64,000 bases of DNA from Typhlomys cinereus. Taxonomy: Eukaryota > Chordata > Mammalia > Rodentia > Platacanthomyidae. The position numbers and the translations under genes were made by a program. The notes beneath the pieces were generated by a model, which saw only the letters and a program-made list of their open reading frames with translations, ran no database searches and had not been told where the DNA came from. Location of the stretch: positions 1,240,001 to 1,304,000 of the forward strand of contig JALPQD010000215.1 in the NCBI GenBank assembly GCA_023101885.1, written 5' to 3'. Shown here piece after piece: positions 42,205 through 52,520 of this stretch (positions within the stretch are counted from its first letter, which is position 1; each line of letters opens with the position of its first letter).

Positions 42205-42415
42205 ATGTGTGTGTGGGTGTGAGTGTGTGTGTATGTGTGTGTGGTACCTGCCCGTGAGCGCACCTGCTCATGTGAGCACATGCAGGTGTGTGTGACTAGC
42301 CAGTGAGTTCTGGGAACCTTCTCTCTCTGTCTCTATCCCCCTCAGCTCTGGGATCACAAGAGCACATCACCAAACCTGGCTTTCCGCCTGGGTACTGGGG
42401 ACGCCCACCCCCTTT
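42205..42415 (-). mobile_element. B4-type SINE, truncated
   Basis: TG-rich tail (42205-42245), 'ctgctcatgtgagcacatgcagg', 'cctcagctctgggatcacaagagcacatcaccaaacctggc', 'ctgggtactgggga'. The head is missing. Confidence 0.65.
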
Positions 42416-43384
42416 CCTTGAAAGAGTCTGCTTCCCAAGTCAAGCTGGGGATAAAGATGGCAGTTGTGACACACCAACGATGAAATGCACCAGAATTACA
42501 GTTTCCCACAATGCAGCACGAGATGCTGGGCTCTGAGCAAGCTGGTCCACTGGGACGAGGTGAACGAGCCAGGCGCGATCTCCTGGTCCTCGCCGCGCCA
42601 CAGGGACTGGAAACCAGTTGTATTTTTAAAGACTCCCATTAAATTGAAGGAGCTTACTCGAGTCTGGAGAGCGGAGCAGACATTTACTTGTTCTGTGTGC
42701 GAATCTAGATTAAGGCTGCTTCCTTATCTCTAGCAAATCCCAGTCACCCCACACAACCCCAGGCCACGTGCTTCCACTCAGCTTGGACACTCCAGGGCTC
42801 ACCCTGCAGTTGGTTTCCTGTGTCCCCCACTTCCCAGCTATGCCCACCTGTGGAGGTCCCAGAATCCTTTGCATAAGGAGATTTCAAACATAGCAATGGA
42901 CACAGGAAGCCAGCACAAGTGTGTGTGTGTGGTGTGTGTGTGTGGGGGGCTTCTGCGTGCAGGGACCCTGATCTTAGACTTTCTCATAGACCTGTCAGGC
43001 TGGTGTGCTGTGGACCAGGCAAGGGTTCTGTGTACCCACATCATCAAGTTGTTATTGGCTCAGGGCATCGGGGAGTGTTTCTGTTCCTAGTGGATTAGCT
43101 GGATTGTCAGCCATGAGTCAGCGGGTTGCTTCTGGCGTGTCTTGAAATTCGGTTAAGGATCCTGTCGCTTTACTTGGCTGTGATGGGGAGTATCGATTGG
43201 GCTCCCAGCGGCTTCTTCCTCCTCCGCCATCCTGCCCAGGTCACTTCTGTTCTCGTCTGGGTGGTGGTAGTGACTTCTACAAAGCTCCACCCTCAATCGA
43301 TCTCTCTTGCTTCTTCCCTTCCCTCAGCACTAGGGCCAACAGGAACAGGTAAAATGCAAACCTGACAGTATCATGTTCCGTGTT
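42416..43384. other. Unique DNA with an AT-rich candidate regulatory patch
   Basis: No gene recognised. The patch 42600-42735 is repeat-free and AT-balanced with 'ccttatctctagc' (GATA-type) and 'tctagattaag'. A GTGT-rich stretch lies at 42918-42942. Confidence 0.45.
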
Positions 43385-43575
43385 TCTTCCCTAGCCACTT
43401 TGCCTTCACTGGGTCCTAAATGATGTTGGTTTGTTCTCCTGCACCAGGACATTTGCACATGCATCATTGCCTACGTGTGAGTCACCCCCTCCTCATTCAC
43501 CTATGACTGTGCTATCCTTCTTCCAGGCTAAGCCTCAGGTTGTATACCTCCCGGGTCTCTGTGTTTCCTTAGTAT
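43385..43575 (+). mobile_element. L2 3' remnant
   Basis: 'tctcctgcaccaggacatttgcacatgcatcattgcc' and 'ccttcttccaggctaagcctcag' resemble 'ctgcctcagggcctttgcacttgctgttcc ... aggcctcag'. Diverged. Confidence 0.55.
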
Positions 43576-43613
43576 TCCAAACTAGAATAGTTTGCAGCCT
43601 CTGCGCGTGCGCA

Positions 43614-43616
<3 letters not shown>

Positions 43617-43662
<46 letters not shown>
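43617..43662. repeat. (GT)n microsatellite, about 22 units
   Basis: An uninterrupted GT run flanked by GCGCGTGCGCACAC and GCACGTGC sequence, so the alternating purine/pyrimidine tract extends over roughly 65 bp. Confidence 0.97.
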
Positions 43663-43762
43663 ACGTGCCTTGGGCACAGGAATGAAGTCTATTGTGGCTT
43701 GCCCCTCTGTTTCCCCAGAACTGAGGTATGCTAGGCACACAGTAGAGACTTAAGAACTATTG

Positions 43763-44032
43763 TCAAGGGGTTGAGGAGATGAGTCAGGGTAATGTCTTTG
43801 CCTTTCAGCAAAAGGACCTGAATTCAGATCCCCACATTAAAAAATGCTGATTGGAAATGGCAGCAGCCTGCACTTCTGGCCCTGGAAGGCAGAGTCTGGG
43901 AAATCCCAGAGCAAAGCAATAAGGAGGTAGAGCAATCCAGGATGATTCCTGAAGTCACCCTTGGACCTCTACGGGGACGCACACTCAAGTGTCCTCTTTA
44001 CACACATATAAATGTGGAAAAAAAAAGAAATG
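43763..44032 (+). mobile_element. Lineage SINE, near full length
   Basis: 'caaggggttgaggagatgagtca', 'gcaaaaggacctgaattcagatcccc' (B box), 'cagcagcctgcacttctggccctggaaggcagag', 'agcaatccaggatgattcctgaagtcacccttgg', 'acgcacactcaagtgtcctc' and an A-run. The (CA)n block is short, the likely ancestral tail state. Confidence 0.9.
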
Positions 44033-45113
44033 CTGGATGAATGCCCAACTCTGGCATGTAAGTAAAATCCTTATCTGTTAAGACAAAAGCCAAGGGTTGC
44101 ATCTCACGCTTGTTTTTCTTGTCGGGCCACAGGGAGACCCTGTGCTACCTAGCTCTGCCCCCAGCAGGACCCTGCTCTCCACCTGTGAGACGCTGCGATT
44201 CCTCTCCCCGCCTGAGCCCAGTACTTTATAAAATGACTCCATCCACTATGGCAAGAGTTCAACAGGCCCATCACGCAATGCAAAATAATAATAATAAAAA
44301 AATTAAAACCCGACTGATTTCCAAGCCAAGCTGCAGACTGAAGTCAGATGGCGCACTGGGCGTCTTTATCAGTGAGAGGAGGCGCCTGCTGCGATGATGG
44401 AAAGGATGAGGCCTCACCAGGTACAGCTGGGCGCGCTGTGTGTCCTGAGACGCACCCGTCAGACCTCAACCTCTTAGCCAGAGCATCCCAATGTGTCTGC
44501 TCTGGGGACGTGAACATCTGTCTGTCTTGAGTCACCTGTTGCTTCCCACCTCTCTTTCAGCCCCCGGCGCCCCTCCGCCCCACAGTACCTAAACTGCTTC
44601 ATCTTAGTGAACGGTTGGCTCTGGACAGAAGCTGGGGATCGCCTTGGCTTCTTTCCCCTCTGTCTGGTAACTGTCGCGTCTCCTGCGCCAGCCGGTCTTG
44701 TCACGAAGCCGTTCTTTTCTCCAACTCTCCCATCCTAATCTTAGCCCTGTCTCCCTGCCAGCTCTGCCACCCCCACCCCACCCCCACTCCCCAAGATGGA
44801 CCTGAATTCTCTCCTGTGGTCCTTGTACCCGGAAGGGAGTGAGATCCCGGAGGGGGGGGACACACCCTGTCATTACAGAAGATAGTTCATGTCCCTTCCA
44901 GGTCAACCTGCCCAAACCCCAGGAGAGTCAGTTCTCTTCTCACTTTGATTTGCCGGCGCCTCTGGTCCTTCCGGCCAGCAAGAGCCTTCCTCCTCTCGGG
45001 AACCCAAAGCTCCATCCTTCTGGCTGCTCCGGCGGAAGACTCGTGCTGCCCCCGACCCTTCACGATTCACACCTAATTCCCTGCAGCCAGAAGGGGCGTC
45101 AGCCAGAACCTCA

Positions 45114-45230
45114 CAAGGTCTCCCTCATCCTGACCACAACCTTGCAAGGTCTTGTCTCATCAGCCACATCCATTCAAGGTGGTCTACCCACAGCCAGGCA
45201 AGGTGGGCCCAGCAGCCAGAACTGCCCACA
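45114..45230. repeat. Degenerate minisatellite, about four units of 24-31 bp
   Basis: CAAGGT begins at 45114, 45145, 45175 and 45199, each followed by pyrimidine-rich then CAGCC/CCACA-type sequence. It lies in the 262-codon frame and weakens the case for it being coding. Confidence 0.5.
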
Positions 45231-46319
45231 GTCCAGTCCACAAGTTCCTGCCTGGCGCAGTCTTCTCCCCATGTCACCCCTCCCCCCCTTTCGCTTTCAG
45301 CTCACTGTGTGGAACAGAGATGCTAACATGTGCTGGGCCGGCCCACCCTTCTGCTTGGATCCCCCTGCCCCCCGCAGGTGCAGCGCCACCTTCAGACACC
45401 GCATGGCCTACAAAGTTCACACTCCAGACTTGCACAGTCAAAGTAAAATAAAAATTCATAACGCTTTAAGTAAGTTGACAATGTTGCGTGGAGCAGCACT
45501 TGTTCGTGGCCGCCCCCGGCCACCTCTGGCTGCGGGAGGTGCGACACACTGCCGGCGACTGTTCCTTCACCGCGAGGCTCGTGCGGGGTCCTGTGACTGT
45601 CTTCTCCACAGGGCCGCTGCCTCTTAAAGCACGCACCCTCTTCTGCAGCCTCTCCGGCCCTGCGGTCTCAGACACAGGAGGCATGCTCCTGCCTCAGACC
45701 TTGTACCATCCAGCCCCCGTATCTGGCGTCTTCCCTGATGATTGGTCCGCGGCTCCATTCTCCCGGCTCTGTCAGACGTACTCACTCGATGTTAATAACA
45801 CCTTCCCCATTCCCCTCCTCCCAGGAGAACTGACTTGCTCTCCTCCTCTCCACTGGCCTCTCTGTAGTCTGCCAACCTGGCTTCAAGTGACTCTGGGGCC
45901 CTGTGGTTGCACCAATCTTGTGCCTTGAAGGGCTCTGTTTGGCTTAACACTCTCTGCTCGGATATTTTTCATGCATTTGAGTGTGATTGTTTATACACAT
46001 GCATGCATATTGAACAAGGTGCCCCATGAGTTCACTACACGGGGCCCCACATAGTAATTCACTGCATCCAGCAATAACCTCTGTATTTGACTTATTTTGT
46101 TTCTTGTGCCCCCCCCCATCTAGACGGTGAACACTATGAGGGAGGGGAAGCAGGTGGAGCCATCTCTTCTGTCCATCTCAGTAAGTCCCACCCCCAGTGG
46201 AGTCCCGCCTCTAGGCAGGTGTAGGTGTCCCGAAGGGCTTGTTGGAACCAGGGAGTTGGGGTGAGATGGGAAAGGCTCTGGGGGAGGCTGGCTATGTGGG
46301 GACTGAGGAAAAGCCACGG

Positions 46320-46570
46320 CTCCCACAGGCCGAGCGTCTCCACAGACCCTTTCGCGTTCCTTCCTCGCTCTGAGCCTGCCGACCACCTCCGCGTGCTGGA
46401 GCCCGTGGACCTCCCTCCGCTCCTGCTCCCAAGGAGCAGGGAGGGTCTCAGCTCTTGGGCTCGGGCGCGGGGGTGGGGGAGGCATCCGCCCCGCGTGCTC
46501 TGTCCCGGCCGTGTGTCTGCCACGATGCTGTTGCTGTCTTTGCTGCGTAGACTCAGGAAGGGCTGAGAGG
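46320..46570. promoter_or_regulatory. CpG-rich patch
   Basis: CpGs cluster ('ccgagcgtctcc', 'ctttcgcgttcc', 'tcgggcgcgggg', 'catccgccccgcg'), unlike neighbouring DNA. It could be a small CpG island; no transcript start is evident and the frames through it resemble no known protein. Confidence 0.25.
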
Positions 46571-46809
46571 CGCAGCCAGGCAGAAAGGCAGGGCAAGCCA
46601 CAGCCTCCTGCTTGGAGGAGCGGTGACATGGCCCTGGCTAAGGGAGCCGGAGGGCAGCATGCTGGGTTGGGCTGGGGAAACATGTACTGTGGCGAGCAGG
46701 CTCTGTGGGGATGTTTCTGGGAGCCGAGGATTTTTTTTTTTCATTTAATTACCCTGCCTGACTTTATTCACACTGCATTTTGTCTCCGACCAGCCTTGAG
46801 TTTCCTGCG

Positions 46810-46910
46810 TAGCTGAGGAGGCGCGAGGAGAACCTTGAACTTGGTCCTCCTGATTCTACCTTCCAAAGGCTGGGATGACACGTGTGCACTATATAGCAGC
46901 TATGTTTTAG
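46810..46910 (-). mobile_element. B1-type SINE, 5' part
   Basis: 'ccttgaacttggtcctcctgattctaccttccaaaggctgggatgacacgtgtgcac' is the reverse of the B1 left half. A T-run with unrelated sequence lies to its left (46731-46741). Confidence 0.65.
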
Positions 46911-47194
46911 GGGGGCTGACTCCCTGCAAAACTGAGCCACTTGGGGCTCTGTCAAGCACCAAGGCCCACACAGGTTAGCCTGTCCGGCTGGTGGCAAATG
47001 AGTTTCGGTAGGGGGGACCATCAGCTCTTCCCGACAAGGTCTTGGTGGAGTAAGTAAAGCTCGGATCAAGCTTCAGCTCCTGGGTGAAGCTCCCCTTGAC
47101 TCCTACAGCAAACAGTCAGCTTCCAGGTGCCCCCACACCGGAGAGCACCTGTGTGTTTGCTCCTCTGTGACAGTTCGCCACTCTAAAAGTTTTG

Positions 47195-47370
47195 TTTAAA
47201 AAACACGTGTGCCTACGTGCATGTCTTCACATGTGCCACGTGTGTAGAGGTCTAAGGATAACTTTGTGGAGTAGGTTTTCTCCTTCCATTTTGTATGTGT
47301 TCTGGACATCCAACTCGGGCTACCAGACGCGTGGGACCAGTACCATTACCAGCTAGGCCACCCGGCCTTT
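47195..47370 (-). mobile_element. B3-type SINE
   Basis: 'cacgtgtgcctacgtgcatgtc', 'gtagaggtctaaggataactttgtgg', 'ttctccttccattttgtatg', 'ggacatccaactcgggctacc', 'ccagctaggccacccggcc': reverse B3, complete from tail to head. Confidence 0.82.
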
Positions 47371-48764
47371 CCTTACTATCTAGACGTGCTCAGCCTGGAC
47401 CTAAGACCACATTGGCTCCCGTAAACTCTCAGGAAGTGTCTGCCGAGTGGGTGTCGTTGCTCAAGCCTTTCAACCCCCCTCACCAGCCCAGTGCACGGGT
47501 GGGCTCCTGGAGGTGGGCAGTGCAGGACGGGGCGGCCCCCTGCATAGACTCTTCTACACCTTCTGCGAACTGACCCAGGGCGAGGTACTGAGTGTCCCTG
47601 GAAAGCTGTGCGGGGACTCAGGGAAGAGGAAGACTATGGGCAAGTGGGCAGGCGCTTCCCCCTCAGCAGGCCCCCAACCTCGTTTTTGGCCTCTGTCCTT
47701 TCCCGGCACCCCAAGTCTGAACATTATGTGGATCCTATACACCCGAATTCTACTTCCGCTTCCCGAATCCTCGTGCTCAGGCATTGGGATGGTGTGATGG
47801 CGCCTAACCGGCCCCTCTGCTTCCACTGCGGCACCCCCAAACTGTGCTTTCCAGCCACCCTTCCTTTTACAAACCCCTTCTGCTCGCCACGCCCCACAGT
47901 TCCCACCATGCTCAGACTCAACGCCAAGGTTTCTCCAGCATGGTCACAGTCATTCCCCTCCCCGCCCACCCTGGCCCTGGGCTCAGTGGCCTCCTCGCAC
48001 TTCCTGCCACACACCAGGCCCGTCGCTGTGGCTCTTTCCTGCGCTTCTGTGGGTCTCTCCCACTAAGGTCTCACTGACATCCCCACGGCAGGCAACACCC
48101 CTCTCCTGGGTAATTCTCCTCTGCTGCTTCTCTCGCGGTGACTCCGCTCTGTCTTCTGGTCCGCAGAAGCCTTGGTGAGGGCCTGGACTTCTGCTTGTCC
48201 ACTCTACTCTCCCAGTGCGGGGAACTGCCACACGGAAGCTCCGGGGCTGGTGGGCGGAGTCAGTACCAGAACTTTCCCATGGGCGCTCAGGGTCCTGCTG
48301 TGAGGTGTGGGGCTGGGCTGTGATGGTTTTGTGTGGCATGACCATGGCTTTATGTCTTGGGGGGGTGATGCCCACTTTTTTTGCCGATTTCAAAGGAGAT
48401 CAAAGGGCACGGAAGGCCAGCAGGAGGAAATAAAGAGGGATCTGGTTTCAGGTCAACAGCGGAGGCAGATTTGGGAGCTTCAAAGGAGAAGAGCCACTAG
48501 GCGGGGTGGCATATGCTGCTCGTGGCTCCAAGAAGGGGGAGCGGCACCCGGGCTCTGGAAGGTTCTGCCTGTGAGAAGCTGAGGGCTGCTGGGAAAGAAA
48601 GCCAGGGTAGAAGATGCAGGTGTGGAAGAGCCTTGGTTTGGACAAGCGTCCCCTGCTCAGAAGTTATCTCAAGACTTCCTTTCCTCAACTGGATGGGGCT
48701 TGTTCGAGTAGGCCTGCATTTACACATTAGCCTGTACAGCATTTTAAAATTTGTTTTAAACTGG
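47371..48764. other. Unique non-coding DNA, 1.4 kb
   Basis: No gene recognised. Frames up to 152 codons (47608-48066) lack a recognisable domain and are Ser/Pro/Leu-rich. No clear repeat. Confidence 0.5.
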
Positions 48765-49690
48765 GCTTAGGGATTGATTGAATGACCTAGTGGGTAAAGG
48801 TGCCTGCTGGCCAACCTGATGGGTTTAATCCCTGGAATCGGTATGGTGCAAGAAAATATTCCTCTGACCTAACCACCTCATATGTGCACATGCATACACA
48901 CACACAGACAGACACACATGCACATAGACACACACACGACACACATAGACATAGATACACAGACATATAGACACACACAGACACATAGACACACACACAT
49001 AGACACATACAGACACATAGACACACACACACATAGACACACACACAGAGACACAGACACATAGACACACACGCACACATAGACACACACACACACATAG
49101 ACACACACACACATAGACACACACACAGACACATAGACACAGACACACATACACACAGACATAGACACACACACATAGAAACACAGACACATATGCACAT
49201 AGACACACAGACACACAGACAAAGGCACACACACACATAGACACACAGACACAGACACACACACAGACATAGACACACAGACACATAGACACACACACAG
49301 ACACACACACACACATACACACAGACACAGACACAGACACACACACACATAGACACACAGACACACATGCACATAGACACACAGACAAAGACACACACAC
49401 ATAGACACACAGACACATACATATATAGACACACACACACATAGACACACAGACACACATGCACATAGACACACAGACACAGGCACACACATACATAGAC
49501 ACACACAGACACATAGACACACACAGACACATAGACACACACAGACACACACAGACACATAGACACACACAGACACATAGGTACATACACACACACAGAC
49601 ACATACACACGCACACACATGCACACACACACGCATGCACACGCACGCACACGCACGCACACATGCACGCACACACACAGAAGAATAAAG
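48765..49690 (+). mobile_element. B3-type SINE with tail expanded to about 0.8 kb
   Basis: Head 'gggattgattgaatgacctagtgggtaaagg', 'gcctgctggccaacctgatggg', 'aagaaaatattcctctgacctaacc' and 'tgtgcacatgcatacac', then the array below, then an A-rich terminus 'gaagaataaagt' at about 49680-49691. As at 14.4 kb, body and terminus of one SINE are separated by tandem DNA. No clean target duplication was found. Confidence 0.72.
48886..49680. repeat. (CA)n-derived array with CATAGA and CAGA variants, about 0.8 kb
   Basis: Almost pure ACACACAGACACATAGACACAC words; 8-16 bp variants are reused in different orders, giving nested higher-order repeats (compare 49190-49260 with 49360-49410). The right end (49600-49675) switches to CACGCACG/CATGCACG. 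Six-frame translation gives frames of up to 295 codons (Cys/Val on -, His/Thr/Asp on +) that are artefacts. Confidence 0.97.
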
Positions 49691-50004
49691 TCACAAGCAA
49701 GAGAGGGCTTCCTGGTCCTCTCTCAGTCCACTCCCTCCGAGGTTCACTGGAGGGCAGAGCAAGCGAGAAGCAGACACCCTGCTTCGCACGGCAGCAGGGA
49801 GCTCAGGATCCTGGGTGTCTAGGCGCAGTTCTGTGCCCAGTGGTTGTAGGAATGGATCTTCCCAGCGATCCCCAGTGTAGCCGCAAAGCAACTGGGAAGA
49901 TCTGCCCGCGCTGAGTCAGCAAAGTGACGGGAGGGGTCGGGGGAGAAGTGGGGGGGTCCCCATGACACCTGGTGTCATTTCTCTTGGATTTCTCGCTCAT
50001 TTCA
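49691..50004. other. Unique non-coding DNA
   Basis: No gene or clear repeat recognised. Confidence 0.5.
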
Positions 50005-50130
50005 TGGAGGCCAGTTTCCACCTCCAGCTTACAAACGGGGAACTTGAGGCTCAGAGATGTCAAGTCACCTGCCCAAGATCACTGAGCTAGTAAGCATGCG
50101 CTGGGGCTCCCTGATTCCCTGACCCATGCT
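50005..50130 (-). mobile_element. MIR SINE remnant
   Basis: 'cttacaaacggggaacttgaggctcagagatgtcaagtcacctgcccaagatcactgagctagtaagc' (50028-50095) is a clear reverse MIR core. Confidence 0.85.
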
Positions 50131-50689
50131 TGGCCCGGTGAACCAGGCTGGGTGGCCGACCGAATAAGGCGAAAGAAATAGGACGGAGGGGGAGGGGGTG
50201 AGATGGGGGTTGACAGTAGCTACGGGATGACGAGGGAGTGAAGACAAGAGTGGAAGGCTGATGTGCTGAGAAGGGGGTTCATCTTGGGGGCCAGGAAGAC
50301 CTGGGCTCAAATGCCAACTGATGCCCACTGCAAGGGCCCAGGAGCAGATGGGGCACCCTGACTGTGTCTGCTGTCTCCCCCACCAACCACTCCCTGATGG
50401 AGGCCCCCCGGCTTTTCCTGCCGCGGGCGGCCTGAGTAAGCACCTGCCAGCAGACCTGACTCATTCCCCTTGGCTCTGTGCCTACAGACCTGCAGGAAGG
50501 ACAAGTGGCCCAGTGGCCTGGTACCTTCCCTGCTCAGTCCGACTGCCCGGCCTCCTCTGGGAACGGGCAGCGATACTCCCATGGTGCCTCCTCTGCGCTC
50601 GGTCCTTGCAGAAGCCCAGCCAGCCTCCCGGTCCCTCTCCTCCCCGAGCCCCGCCCCGGCCGCTCTCTTTCATGTGGTCCCATGTTAAC
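50131..50689. other. Unique non-coding DNA
   Basis: GC-rich; many overlapping frames of 60-145 codons on both strands, none recognisable. Confidence 0.5.
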
Positions 50690-50806
50690 TGTCCCTCGCT
50701 GGCCTGGGAGCTCCCGCAGGGCGGGACTGCCTGACTCATCTCCTGTCCCCGGGCTGATGGTAGGACTTGGCACGGTGCAGGGGCTGCTCAGCAAATATTT
50801 GCTGAG
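50690..50806 (+). mobile_element. L2 3' end
   Basis: 'gggagctcccgcagggcgggactgcctgactcatctcctgtccccgggctgatggtaggacttggcacggtgcagg' (50706-50781) then 'gctcagcaaatatttgctgag' is the L2 3' terminus order (gagctcc..gagggcagggac..atctctg..cccc..agcacagtgcc..gctcaataaatatttgttgaa). Confidence 0.75.
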
Positions 50807-51384
50807 GTCCCTTCCAAAGCGCACAGGAGATCCTCACATCCCTGCCTTGGGGGGCCGTTGCCCGTGGACCGCAGGGCCATGGAAGCTTCTGTGGGCCAGG
50901 CGCTCCCTGCCGTGACATCCCTCAGAAGCAAGCACCCCACGCGGAGGCACCTGCCACATCTCAGCGCCGTTCTCCTTCCTGTGTCTCCGATTCCAAGCCG
51001 TTCTCACTTTCTGTCTTGGAAAATCACAAGGAAACTCCACACTGCTCCTGGAATTCTTGCCAACTCGATTCAAGCAGAATCGCGCACATGGCACCGAGTT
51101 CCCCACGCAAACAAAGATGTTGCTACTTTCAGCCCTGTGGCCTCCTTTCCCCACCAGTCTGTCCCTTCCTCACCCAGGTAAGAGGGGACAGTGTGTGTGT
51201 GTGTCTTGCCAGCCTAGAAAGTGCCCCGGATGCTTGCCAGTCAGGCATCCCATGGTAGGCGGGGCCTGGGGTTGGCTAGTGAATAAACATGGAGGACGAG
51301 CTGCCTTGTGTGGCTGACTGGATGCCCCCACCTTGCTCACAGGTGGTTTTCTAGACTCTGGCCTCCGTTCAGTTTCTTAGCAGC
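50807..51384. other. Unique non-coding DNA
   Basis: No gene recognised; overlapping frames up to 107 codons. Confidence 0.5.
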
Positions 51385-51540
51385 CACGTGCCTTGGGTTA
51401 AGTGACTCACTTTCTCAGGCCTCAGTTTCCCTCTCTGGGATATGGAAGGGATATGAACGAGACCATCAGGCTGGATGCAATGGATGTGCAGTGCCCGGCA
51501 TGGGGTGTGGTTCAGGCCAAGCGTTCAGTGACTGCTGATC
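51385..51540 (+). mobile_element. MIR SINE remnant
   Basis: 'cacgtgccttgggttaagtgactcactttctcaggcctcagtttccctctctgggatatgg', a middle with 'gatgcaatggatg', then 'gtgcccggcatgg' and 'gcgttcagtgactgctg'. Confidence 0.82.
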
Positions 51541-52254
51541 ATAGCGCTGGCATCGATGTGTGAGTTCCCATGTGGGCTCGGGCCCTGGTTGGATCAGGAG
51601 TCCCTTTGCCACCAGGCCCCGCGCCATGGAGCCAGTTACCTGGTGGGTGAGAGGAGTGGCTCATGCTTTCCTGTCTGCCTCGCCTGGGATCAGGGGCGGG
51701 GGACGAGGTCAGTGTGAGTCCGAGGATCTTGCTCCGCTCACTGTGACTCTCCTGCTCCCTCCTGCGGGCCAGTGACCAAGCATCACTGTCAGGCTCCTGC
51801 GGACACGTTTAAGATGGAGCTGTGTCCTCTACGGTTGGCGGGGAGGGCGAGGCATTGATGCCAACCCCTGCTACGTCTGAATGGGGTGCTGTCCTAGCCT
51901 GGGAATGGGGTCGATTGCTGTACCTCTTTCGAAGATATTAAAAGGACAGAGGGTGGGCTTTCAGGGGCTGTGTGGGTCCAGGGGTGAGATTCTCTGTCCC
52001 TGTCGGCCCCTGCCAGTGGACATCCTGCCCTCTTTCCTCCGTCATCTTGCTGCGGGCTTGCTTAGGAAGGCCCACGGCATCCCAGGGGGAGGCAACAGAT
52101 GGAAGGGACACCAAGAGGGACAGCCCGCACCTTGGTCCAGAACCTCTGAACAAACACTCTGGGCTTGAAGAAGGAGCATGGGCCTGGTAGCCCCAGGGTA
52201 CGGGGCTTGACCAGAGCCGGCATGTTCAGGGTGGTACTTCTCACACCTGAATGG
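51541..52254. other. Unique non-coding DNA
   Basis: No gene recognised; frames up to 95 codons. Confidence 0.5.
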
Positions 52255-52395
52255 ATTTGAGCAGCGTTTCTACCCTTGATCCCTTAGGACCTCAAGCGAG
52301 GTGTTAATCTGCCCAAAGCCTCGGGTTTTCCCCCTGGAGAATGGGGATCAGGACCTCCTTTGACTTCCACTTGACCCTAGGAGGCTGCGGAATGG
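52255..52395 (+). mobile_element. MIR SINE remnant, diverged
   Basis: 'cttaggacctcaagcgaggtgttaatctgcccaaagcctcgggttttccccctggagaatggggatcagg' (52285-52354) resembles 'agttacttaacctctctgtgcctcagtttcctcatctgtaaaatggggat'. Confidence 0.6.
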
Positions 52396-52439
52396 ACATA
52401 GCTTCAACTTCTCACGGGGCAGGCTATTCTAAGCCACCT

Positions 52440-52520
52440 TGCGATGTGGTCACAGCTGGCACATCCTTCCTCAGCAGATGGGGCAGAGGAGGCACAGAGA
52501 GGCCAGTAACCTGTCCACTC
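52440..52520 (-). mobile_element. MIR SINE remnant
   Basis: 'cagcagatggggcagaggaggcacagagaggccagtaacctgtcc' (52472-52516) is the reverse MIR core. With the forward MIR just upstream it makes an inverted pair. Confidence 0.65.

Larger units (their letters stand above)
44033..46809. other. Longest unique segment, 2.8 kb, no recognised gene
   Basis: Free of recognisable SINEs. It has an AT-rich patch at 44228-44320 with (AAT)n-like 'aataataataataaaaaaatt', a GATA-type 'tttatcag' at 44376-44383, C-rich sequence at 44765-44795, a 262-codon frame at 44839-45627, and CpG-rich DNA near 46330-46570. The 262-codon frame is Pro/Ser/Leu-rich, has no signal peptide, membrane segment or domain I recognise, and includes a degenerate repeat. 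The L2-like words around 45640-45960 are too weak to call. Confidence 0.5.

Noticed and set aside
48787..49700. Three overlapping frames of 266-295 codons on the minus strand
   Set aside because: They are readings of the (CA)n-derived array in all three frames; Cys/Val repeats with no domain.
52255..52520. Inverted MIR pair as a hairpin RNA source
   Set aside because: MIR copies in opposite orientation are too diverged to give a long stable duplex.
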